From Clostridia bacterium (GTDB lineage: Bacteria > Bacillota > Clostridia > Christensenellales > Aristaeellaceae), in the NCBI GenBank assembly GCA_017471125.1, contig JAFUWR010000377.1, forward strand, positions 1 through 5,557: 5,557 bases of DNA. Direction: 5' to 3'. Under the pieces are notes generated by a model. That model worked only from the letters and a program-made list of their open reading frames with translations, had not been told where the DNA came from and did not search any database. The position numbers and the translations under genes were made by a program. This document shows, in pieces, positions 1 through 5,327 of the stretch (position 1 is the first letter of the stretch; every line of letters starts with the position of its first letter).

Positions 1-1410
1 GCCGGTGGACAGGTCCTTCGCCGACACGGTCAGTATGCCGTTGGCGTCGATGTCGAAGGTCACCTCGTTCTGCGGCACGCCCGCCATCGCCCGCTGGATG
101 CCGTTCAGCCGGAACCGGCCGATGGTGCGGTTGTCCCGGGCCATGGGGCGCTCGCCCTGCAACACGTGGATGTCCACCGCCCGCTGGAAGGGCATGGTGG
201 TGGAGAAGATCTGGGCGTGGTGGATGGGCAGGCGGGAATTGCGGTCCACCAGCCGGGTGGCCACGCCGCCCACCGTCTCGATGGACAGGCTAAGCGGCGT
301 CACGTCCAGCAGCAGTATCTCGCCCTTGGCGGCCAGCTCGCCGCTGCCCTGCAATATCTCGCCCTGCACCGCCGCGCCCTGGGCCACGCACTCGTCCGGG
401 TTGATGCTCTTGGACGGCTCCTTGCCGGTGAGCTGGCGGACCTTCGCCTGCACCGCGGGGATGCGGGTGGAGCCGCCCACCAGCAGCACCCGGCCCAGCT
501 CGGCGGGGGAGATGCCCGCGTCCCGCAGGGCGTTCTGCACCGGCACGGCCGTGCGCTCCACCAGGTCGGCGGTGAGCCGGTCGAACTCCGCGCGGGTCAG
601 CGCCGCCTCGAGGTGCACCGGCTGGCCGTCCTTCTGGGTCAGGAAGGGGAGGGCGATCTGCGCCGTCTCCGCGCCGGACAGCTCCTTCTTCGCGGTCTCC
701 GCCGCCTCCCGGAGCCGGCCCATCGCGCCGGGGTCGCGCCGCAGGTCGATGTGGTTTTGGCGCTGGAAGTCGTCGGCCAGCTTGTTCACCACGCGCTCGT
801 CGAAGTCGTCGCCGCCCAGGTGGTTGTCGCCGGAGGTGGCCAGCACCTCGATGACGCCCTCGCCGATCTCGATGATGGACACGTCGAACGTGCCGCCGCC
901 CAGGTCGTAGACCATGATCTTTTGAGGCGTGCCGTTGTTCAAGCCGTAGGCCAGCGCGGCGCTGGTGGGCTCGTTGATGATGCGCTTCACGTTCAGACCC
1001 GCGATGCGGCCCGCGTCCTTGGTGGCCTGACGCTGGATGTCGTTGAAGTATGCGGGCACGGTGATGACCGCGTCGGTGACGCTCTCGCCCAAATAGCTCT
1101 CCGCGTCCTGCTTGAGCTTTCGCAATATCTGGGCGCTGATCTCCTGGGGCGACCAGCGCTTGCCGTCGATGCTGACGGTCCAGTCCGTGCCCATCTGCCG
1201 CTTGACCGAGACGACGGTGCGCTTGGGGTTCACGGCCTGCTGCCGCTTGGCCGCGCTGCCCACCAGCCGCTCGCCCCTGTCCGTGAAGGCCACCACGCTG
1301 GGCGTGGCGCGCTCGCCCTTGTCGTTGGCGATGACCACCGGGTGGCCGCCCTCCACGACGGCCACGCAGCTGTTGGTGGTGCCCAGGTCGATGCCGATGA
1401 TCCTGCTCAT
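1..1410 (-). CDS. dnaK: DnaK / Hsp70 molecular chaperone, 3' end cut off by the window edge
   Basis: ATP-dependent cytosolic Hsp70 chaperone that binds exposed hydrophobic peptide segments and cycles with DnaJ and GrpE. The 470 visible codons start at ATG 1410 with IIGIDLGTTNS (residues 4-14, phosphate-1 loop). ITVPAYFND (116-124), VYDLGGGTFD (167-176, phosphate 2), GDNHLGGDDFD (194-204) and LVGGSTRIPAV (310-320, adenosine motif) follow. The linker LLLDVTPLSL (366-375) leads into the beta substrate-binding domain, with HVLQGERPM at 415-423. The frame is open at position 1 after SAKDLSTG; Gram-positive DnaK is about 610 residues, so roughly 140 C-terminal residues (helical lid) lie outside. 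The segment after residue 70 is short, as in Gram-positive DnaK. Oddities: no grpE upstream, no CIRCE operator, and the usual PPAPRG segment reads QRAMAG (439-444). Family certain; it may be a second, diverged DnaK copy. Confidence 0.96.
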   Translation of the reverse strand, partial: MSRIIGIDLGTTNSCVAVVEGGHPVVIANDKGERATPSVVAFTDRGERLVGSAAKRQQAVNPKRTVVSVKRQMGTDWTVSIDGKRWSPQEISAQILRKLKQDAESYLGESVTDAVITVPAYFNDIQRQATKDAGRIAGLNVKRIINEPTSAALAYGLNNGTPQKIMVYDLGGGTFDVSIIEIGEGVIEVLATSGDNHLGGDDFDERVVNKLADDFQRQNHIDLRRDPGAMGRLREAAETAKKELSGAETAQIALPFLTQKDGQPVHLEAALTRAEFDRLTADLVERTAVPVQNALRDAGISPAELGRVLLVGGSTRIPAVQAKVRQLTGKEPSKSINPDECVAQGAAVQGEILQGSGELAAKGEILLLDVTPLSLSIETVGGVATRLVDRNSRLPIHHAQIFSTTMPFQRAVDIHVLQGERPMARDNRTIGRFRLNGIQRAMAGVPQNEVTFDIDANGILTVSAKDLSTG

Positions 1411-1417
1411 ATCAATG

Positions 1418-1423
1418 ACCTCT
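1418..1423 (-). promoter_or_regulatory. Ribosome binding site of dnaK
   Basis: AGAGGT on the minus strand, 7 nt before the ATG at 1410. It supports that ATG as the start, which also puts the conserved IIGIDLGTTNS at the expected distance from the N-terminus. Confidence 0.75.
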
Positions 1424-1466
1424 ATCATTCTGGATTTGTCTTTCTTCATACCATGAGATGTGATTC

Positions 1467-1475
1467 ATAATACCA
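1467..1475 (-). promoter_or_regulatory. Probable dnaK promoter, extended -10
   Basis: The minus strand reads TGGTATTAT, an extended -10 (TGn plus TATTAT, one mismatch to TATAAT), giving a leader of about 50 nt to the dnaK ATG. A -35-like TTAACA lies at 1493-1498 but the spacer is 20 nt, longer than ideal, so the extended -10 probably carries recognition. The motif TTCATA occurs at 1445-1450 and 1464-1469 and inverted at 1482-1487, which could be an operator. No CIRCE repeat (TTAGCACTC-N9-GAGTGCTAA) is visible. The call rests on motif matching only. Confidence 0.5.
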
Positions 1476-1546
1476 TGTGTATATGAACCCATTGTTAAAT
1501 TACGCCGGAATCGTGTTATTTTTGGAGCAATAGCCGTCCCTAACGA

Positions 1547-1575
1547 TGGATATTTTCGTAAGGTTGTGATAAAAT
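1547..1575 (+). promoter_or_regulatory. Probable sigma-A promoter of the E2-like / ligase operon
   Basis: TGGATA at 1547-1552 (4 of 6 matches to TTGACA), a 17-nt spacer, then TAAAAT at 1570-1575 preceded by TG one base away (extended -10). Predicted transcription start is near 1582, with a leader of about 50 nt. This is the better of the two promoters in the 221-bp divergent region. No gene is supported in 1411-1631, and I see no riboswitch or terminator there. Confidence 0.6.
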
Positions 1576-1616
1576 GAAAAGGATTTAGAGGGGAAATAAG
1601 GAAACGACGGGGAACG

Positions 1617-1623
1617 AAGGGAG
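1617..1623 (+). promoter_or_regulatory. Ribosome binding site of the E2-like gene
   Basis: AAGGGAG, close to the AAGGAGG consensus, 8 nt before the ATG at 1632. Confidence 0.75.
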
Positions 1624-1631
1624 TTCACGAC

Positions 1632-2510
1632 ATGCCGGACAAGAAGCACAGGAAGCCGGGCGACCGCTTCGACGCGACGCTGGTGCGGGGGCTTGACCCG
1701 CTGCACTGGTTTATGCCGTACATCTATCCCAACCGGGCGGACAACGAGGCGTTCATCCGGGAGGAGTTCGACCTGACCAACCTGGAAGCCTTTTTGGAGA
1801 AGAAGAACGAGGGGCTGGACAAGGACCACCGCTACACCGTGTTCCACGCGGTCTGCGCGGCGCTGGTGAAGGCCGTGACGCTCAGGCCCAATATGAACCG
1901 CTTCATCCAGGGGCGTCGGCTGTACCAGCGCGACGAGCTGAGCCTGGGCTTCGTGGTGAAGAAGCAGTTCAAGGACAACGCGGACGAGGGCCTGGCGTTC
2001 ATCAAGTTCCCGGAGGACACCACCATCGACAGCCTGCACGAGCGCATCATGCAGGAGATCTTCGAGTGCCGGTCGGACAAGCTGGACAACTCCACCAAGG
2101 GGATGGAGATGTTCACCCATCTGCCGCGGTGGCTGATGCGCATCGTCATGTGGGTGCTGCACCGCCTCGACTTCTACGGCAAGGTGCCCTACGACCTCAT
2201 CAAGGCCGACCCCAACTACGCCTCGGTGTTTTTGACCAACTTAGGCTCCATCAAGCTGAACGCCGCCTATCACCACCTGAGCAACTGGGGCACCACGTCC
2301 ATCTTCGTCATCATCGGCGAGAAGGGCCGTAAGCCCGTGTTCCACGAGGACGGCACCTTCGAGATGCGCACCATGCTGTCGGTGGGCATCACGCTGGACG
2401 AGCGCATCGCGGATGGCTATTACTACGCCCAGACCGTGCGGCTGGTGAAGAAGCTGATCGAGTGCCCGGAGCTGTTGGACACCCCCGCGAACCAACCGGT
2501 CGATTACTGA
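1632..2510 (+). CDS. Free-standing E2-type (2-oxoacid dehydrogenase acyltransferase catalytic-domain) protein with altered catalytic motif
   Basis: 292 residues with the chloramphenicol-acetyltransferase/E2 catalytic fold. Matches to E2 cores: a substrate-helix region at 67-84, RPNMNRFIQGRRLYQRDELSLGFVVKK at 85-111, VFLTNLGSIKL at 199-209, and the C-terminal motif DERIADGYYYAQ at 256-267, which aligns with the E2 signature DHRxxDG. The catalytic His is Glu257, while Asp261 and Gly262 are kept. No lipoyl domain or subunit-binding domain precedes the core, so it is not an ordinary pyruvate-dehydrogenase E2, and no E1 or E3 gene is nearby. A hydrophobic, basic stretch (LPRWLMRIVMWVLHRLD, 164-180) could lie on a membrane or form an oligomer contact. 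It is followed after 20 bp by the acyl-CoA ligase, so transfer or binding of an acyl group made by that enzyme is a reasonable inference. Activity is unproven; the altered motif may mean a non-catalytic or re-purposed protein. Confidence 0.85.
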   Translation: MPDKKHRKPGDRFDATLVRGLDPLHWFMPYIYPNRADNEAFIREEFDLTNLEAFLEKKNEGLDKDHRYTVFHAVCAALVKAVTLRPNMNRFIQGRRLYQRDELSLGFVVKKQFKDNADEGLAFIKFPEDTTIDSLHERIMQEIFECRSDKLDNSTKGMEMFTHLPRWLMRIVMWVLHRLDFYGKVPYDLIKADPNYASVFLTNLGSIKLNAAYHHLSNWGTTSIFVIIGEKGRKPVFHEDGTFEMRTMLSVGITLDERIADGYYYAQTVRLVKKLIECPELLDTPANQPVDY

Positions 2511-2518
2511 TCGAATAT

Positions 2519-2524
2519 GGAGGT
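2519..2524 (+). promoter_or_regulatory. Ribosome binding site that sets the ligase start
   Basis: GGAGGT, 6 nt before ATG 2531. It decides for this start over the in-frame ATG at 2462, which lies inside the preceding gene, has no good Shine-Dalgarno site and would add 23 residues without family character. Confidence 0.85.
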
Positions 2525-2530
2525 CATTCC

Positions 2531-4243
2531 ATGACAAATATAAAGACCCCCTGGGCGCCGTGGATGGGCGAGGTGCCCATGCACCTGGACTACTTCCAGG
2601 GCTCCATGGTCGAGATGGTGGAGAACGTGGCGGCGAAATATCCCGACGTCACGGCCTACGACTTCATGGGCGGGCATACGCGCTATCCCGAGCTGGTGAA
2701 GCAGATCCACCAGTGCGCCCGGGCGCTTCGGCAGATCGGCATCAAGCCCGAGGACCGGGTGACCATCTGCATGCCCAACGCGCCGCAGACCGTCGTCATG
2801 TTCTACGCGGTGAACATGGTGGGCGCCATCGCCAACATGGTGCACCCGCTGTCCGCCGAGGGCGAGATCGAGTTCTACCTGAACGACTCCGAGTCCGTGG
2901 CGGCGCTGACGCTGGACCAGTTCTACGGCAAGTTCGCCAACATCCGCAAGAACACGCCGTACCTCAAGCACCTCATCATCGCGGACGTGGCCGACGCGCT
3001 GAACCCGCTGATGAAGATAGGCTACAAGCTGACCCAGGGCCGCAAGATCCCCAAGGTGCCGAAGGACGCGGACGTGCTGCTGTGGAAGCGGTTCATGGCC
3101 GACGGCGAGAAATTCACCGGCGATCCGCGCGTGAAGCGGGTGGGGGACGATCCGGCGGTCATCCTCTATTCCGGCGGCACCACCGGCATCACCAAGGGCA
3201 TCCTGCTGTCCAACCTGAACTTCAACGCGCTGGCGGCGCAGATCATCGCCACCAACCCCATCTGGGACATCGGCGACAAGATGCTCGCCATCATGCCCAT
3301 GTTCCACGGCTTCGGCCTGGGCGTCAGCATCCACTCGATGCTGGCCAACGGCGGCGGCTGCATCCTCGTGCCCCGGTTCACGCCCCAGACCTACGCGGAG
3401 CTTCTGCGCAAGCACAAGCCCAACTTCATCGCGGGCGTGCCGACGCTGTACGAGGCGCTGCTGCGCATCCCGAACCTGGAGGACCTTGACCTGTCGTGCT
3501 TGAAGGGCGTGTTTTCCGGCGGCGACAGCCTGCCCATAGAGCTAAAGAAGCGCTTTGACAAGTTCCTCAAGGAGCACGGCTGCAAGGTGGAGGTCCGCGA
3601 GGGCTACGGCACCACCGAGTGCGTCACCGCCTCCTGCCTGACCCCGCTGACCAAGGCCAAGGAGGGCTCCATCGGCATCCCCTTCCCGGACACCTACTAC
3701 AAGATCGTCAAGGTGGGCACCGAGGAGGAGGTCCCCTACGGCGAGGAGGGCGAGATCTGCCTGGCCGGGCCGACGGTGATGCTGGAGTACGTCAAGCACC
3801 CCCAGGAGACCGCCCAGACCCGCCGCGTCCACGCCGACGGGCTGACGTGGATACATACCGGCGACCTGGGCGTCATGGACGACGAGGGCTACATCTACTT
3901 CCGCCAGCGCATCAAGCGCATGATCGTCACCAGCGGCTACAACGTCTACCCCTCCCAGATCGAGAACATACTCGACGCCCACGAGGCGGTGCACCTGTCC
4001 TGCGTCATCGGCGTGCGCGATCCCTACAAGATGCAGAAGGTCAAGGCGTATATCGTCTTAAAACCCGGCTACGAGCCGTCCGAGGCCACCCGGCAGATGC
4101 TGATGGACTACTGCAAGAAGCACATCGCCAAGTACGCCATGCCCTACGACATCGAGTTCCGCCCCGACCTGCCCAAGACCCTGGTGGGCAAGGTGGCCTA
4201 CCGCGTGCTCGAGGAGGAGATGGAGAAGGCCGTCACGGCGTAA
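2531..4243 (+). CDS. AMP-forming acyl-CoA synthetase (fatty-acyl-CoA ligase type)
   Basis: 570-residue member of the ANL adenylate-forming superfamily. It should activate a carboxylic acid with ATP to acyl-AMP, then form the CoA thioester. Core motifs appear in order: P-loop YSGGTTGITK (213-222), MPMFHGFG (255-262), GVFSGGDSLP (326-335), YGTTE (359-363), HTGDLG with ribose-binding Asp445 (442-447), then the hinge region YFRQRIKRMIVTSGYNVYP (456-474) and LPKTLVGK with the A10 catalytic Lys554. The length fits medium/long-chain acyl-CoA ligases; the substrate cannot be read from the sequence. At the A8 hinge the common R-x-K-D reads RIKR, so Arg463 replaces Asp. No signal peptide is visible; cytosolic or peripheral to the membrane. 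It is the second gene of the operon, 20 bp after the E2-like gene, with matching base composition. A strong hairpin follows its stop. Confidence 0.95.
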   Translation: MTNIKTPWAPWMGEVPMHLDYFQGSMVEMVENVAAKYPDVTAYDFMGGHTRYPELVKQIHQCARALRQIGIKPEDRVTICMPNAPQTVVMFYAVNMVGAIANMVHPLSAEGEIEFYLNDSESVAALTLDQFYGKFANIRKNTPYLKHLIIADVADALNPLMKIGYKLTQGRKIPKVPKDADVLLWKRFMADGEKFTGDPRVKRVGDDPAVILYSGGTTGITKGILLSNLNFNALAAQIIATNPIWDIGDKMLAIMPMFHGFGLGVSIHSMLANGGGCILVPRFTPQTYAELLRKHKPNFIAGVPTLYEALLRIPNLEDLDLSCLKGVFSGGDSLPIELKKRFDKFLKEHGCKVEVREGYGTTECVTASCLTPLTKAKEGSIGIPFPDTYYKIVKVGTEEEVPYGEEGEICLAGPTVMLEYVKHPQETAQTRRVHADGLTWIHTGDLGVMDDEGYIYFRQRIKRMIVTSGYNVYPSQIENILDAHEAVHLSCVIGVRDPYKMQKVKAYIVLKPGYEPSEATRQMLMDYCKKHIAKYAMPYDIEFRPDLPKTLVGKVAYRVLEEEMEKAVTA

Positions 4244-4252
4244 CGCTATATT

Positions 4253-4289
4253 GATCGCCGGTCTGACGCGGGGCGTCGGACCGGCGATC
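4253..4289 (+). terminator. 17-bp hairpin between the ligase and acylphosphatase genes
   Basis: Arms 4253-4269 and 4273-4289 pair along 17 bp (16 Watson-Crick plus one G-U at 4264/4278) around a GGG loop. It starts 9 nt after the ligase stop codon and ends 9 nt before the acylphosphatase Shine-Dalgarno. Only four T residues follow (4295-4298), so it is either a weak or partial intrinsic terminator or an mRNA-stabilising/processing hairpin that lowers expression of the downstream gene. It is too stable and too well placed to be chance. Confidence 0.6.
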
Positions 4290-4298
4290 TGTGATTTT

Positions 4299-4304
4299 GG
4301 AGGT
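4299..4304 (+). promoter_or_regulatory. Ribosome binding site that sets the acylphosphatase start
   Basis: GGAGGT with only 4 nt to ATG 4309. It favours that ATG over the in-frame GTG at 4291, which lies upstream of this site, directly beside the hairpin, and would add six residues before the family's usual N-terminus. Confidence 0.75.
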
Positions 4305-4308
4305 TGTC

Positions 4309-4578
4309 ATGACCCGATTGCACTGTATCTTCCACGGCCGGGTGCAGCACGTGGGCTTTCGGTATACGGCTTATTATTTCTCCCGGCAGCTCTACATCAC
4401 CGGCTGGGTGGACAACCGGTCCGACGGCACTGTGGAGCTGGAGGCCCAGGGCGCGCCGCTGATGCTCCAAAAACTGCTGTCCCAGTTGAAGGGCCAGTTC
4501 GACATCGACACCATCGACGTGGAGAAGGTCGAGGTGCAGCCCAATGAGCGTAAATTTGCTGTCAGGGGCTATTCGTGA
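4309..4578 (+). CDS. acyP: Acylphosphatase
   Basis: 89 residues, the usual acylphosphatase length. The enzyme hydrolyses carboxyl-phosphate bonds in acyl phosphates such as acetyl phosphate or 1,3-bisphosphoglycerate in the cytosol. The first signature reads GRVQHVGFRYTA (residues 10-21) with the phosphate-binding Arg18. The second, GWVDNRSDGTVELEAQG (32-48), carries the catalytic Asn36. Residue 14 is His where the family normally has Gly (VQGVxFR); the catalytic pair itself is intact. The gene lies 65 bp after the ligase with a strong hairpin between and no separate promoter that I can see, so it is probably expressed by partial read-through. Its last 10 bp overlap the convergent amidotransferase gene. 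A link to acyl-phosphate or acyl-adenylate metabolism of the ligase operon is only inferred. Confidence 0.93.
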   Translation: MTRLHCIFHGRVQHVGFRYTAYYFSRQLYITGWVDNRSDGTVELEAQGAPLMLQKLLSQLKGQFDIDTIDVEKVEVQPNERKFAVRGYS

Positions 4579-5276
4579 GCGCACGCGCTCACGAATGCCC
4601 CAAAGATGGCCCGCGCGGCGGCGTCGGTCCTCCACGCGAACTCCGGGTGCCACTGCACGGCCCACAGGAACGGCTGGCCGGGGTGCCACACGGCCTCTAT
4701 GAGCCCGTCCTCGGACATCGCCATGGGCTTGAGGGCGGGGGAGAGGTCCCGCACGGCCTGGTGGTGGTAGCTGTTGACCATCAGCGCGTCCGCGTGAAGC
4801 AGGTCGTGCAAGGGCGTATCCTTTACGATGTCCACCCGGTGGGCGGGCGCGTCGTAGGGCGGGGCCTGGTGGTGCTCTGTGGAAGTCGGGCGCTGGCTGG
4901 GCAGGTCCTGCCACAGTGTGCCGCCCAGGGCCGCGTTGATGAACTGTATGCCCCGGCAGATGCCCAGCACGGGCTTTTTTTGTGCCATCGCGCTGCGCAG
5001 GACGATTTTTTCCATCGCGTCCCGGGCCGCGGAGGTCGCGCCGCAGGCGGGCAGCTTCATAGCGCCGTACACCGACGGGCCCACGTCGTGGCCGCCGGTC
5101 AGCAAAAACCCGTCGCACAGGCCGCACAGCCGCGCGAGGTCGGCTTCGTCGCCCGTCAGCGGCAGCATCACCGAAAGCCCGCCGGCGTCGTTCACGCCGT
5201 CCATGTACCCCGGCAGCATCCAAAGGCTCTCCCTCTCGTCGTCCACAAGGGGGATCAGGCCGATCACAGGCTTCAT
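4569..5276 (-). CDS. Class-I glutamine amidotransferase, gamma-glutamyl-GABA hydrolase (PuuD/peptidase C26) family
   Basis: 235 residues. The family hydrolyses gamma-glutamyl amide bonds; the best-known member, PuuD, releases GABA from gamma-glutamyl-GABA in putrescine breakdown. Visible motifs are KPVIGLIP at the N-terminus, FLLTGGHDVGPSVYG (57-71), the nucleophile elbow LGICRGIQFIN with Cys107 (104-114), VNSYHHQAV (167-175) and VQWHPEF with His210 and Glu212 (207-213), giving a complete Cys-His-Glu triad. The length is slightly below PuuD's (about 254 residues). There is no putrescine-pathway gene nearby, so the actual gamma-glutamyl substrate is open. The start ATG at 5276 has GGGAGG upstream. 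Transcription converges on the acylphosphatase gene. The promoter lies beside the insertion-sequence remnant. The Gln99-Lys101 codons form an in-frame A-AAA-AAG run just before the catalytic Cys. Confidence 0.92.
   Translation of the reverse strand: MKPVIGLIPLVDDERESLWMLPGYMDGVNDAGGLSVMLPLTGDEADLARLCGLCDGFLLTGGHDVGPSVYGAMKLPACGATSAARDAMEKIVLRSAMAQKKPVLGICRGIQFINAALGGTLWQDLPSQRPTSTEHHQAPPYDAPAHRVDIVKDTPLHDLLHADALMVNSYHHQAVRDLSPALKPMAMSEDGLIEAVWHPGQPFLWAVQWHPEFAWRTDAAARAIFGAFVSACAHE
4571..4596. terminator. Perfect palindrome over the convergent gene ends
   Basis: ATTCGTGAGCG (4571-4581) pairs perfectly with 4586-4596 around a CACG loop, an 11-bp stem. It contains the acylphosphatase stop (4576-4578) and touches the amidotransferase stop (4569-4571), so it lies at the 3' end of both transcripts. 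Neither side has a T-run, so a classical intrinsic terminator is not supported. A bidirectional transcript-end or RNA-protecting hairpin is more likely. Confidence 0.5.
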
Positions 5277-5285
5277 ACTATCCGT

Positions 5286-5291
5286 CCTCCC
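5286..5291 (-). promoter_or_regulatory. Ribosome binding site of the amidotransferase gene
   Basis: GGGAGG on the minus strand, 9 nt before the ATG at 5276. Confidence 0.75.
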
Positions 5292-5311
5292 GTCCGTTCA
5301 GCGTTTTTGCC

Positions 5312-5320
5312 AGTATACCA
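5312..5320 (-). promoter_or_regulatory. Probable amidotransferase promoter, extended -10 at the insertion-sequence edge
   Basis: The minus strand reads TGGTATACT, an extended -10 (TGn plus TATACT, one mismatch to TATAAT). This gives a leader of about 30 nt. No convincing -35 is seen at 16-18 nt. The site begins just past the transposase stop codon (5328-5330), in the AT-rich stretch that probably belongs to the insertion sequence, so this promoter may be element-borne. Confidence 0.5.
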
Positions 5321-5327
5321 TTTGATA

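Noticed and set aside
166..1470. Long plus-strand open frame opposite dnaK
   Set aside because: It is antisense to a clear Hsp70, has low-complexity His/Arg/Ala/Val-rich composition typical of GC-rich shadow frames, and has no ribosome binding site.
1411..1631. CIRCE operator for HrcA upstream of dnaK
   Set aside because: No TTAGCACTC / GAGTGCTAA pair is present on either strand.
1500..2162. Minus-strand open frame opposite the E2-like gene, ending in the divergent promoter region
   Set aside because: Composition is typical of a shadow frame, and it overlaps a well-supported gene with promoter and ribosome binding site.
2462..2530. Upstream in-frame ATG extending the ligase by 23 residues
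   Set aside because: Lies within the E2-like coding sequence without a Shine-Dalgarno site; ATG 2531 has GGAGGT 6 nt before it.
2504..3415. Long minus-strand open frame opposite the ligase
   Set aside because: Shadow frame of the ligase: His/Val/Gly-rich, with no family motif.
4246..5223. Second long minus-strand frame over the amidotransferase
   Set aside because: Arg/Pro/Gly-rich shadow; the frame at 4569-5276 has the full Cys-His-Glu triad.
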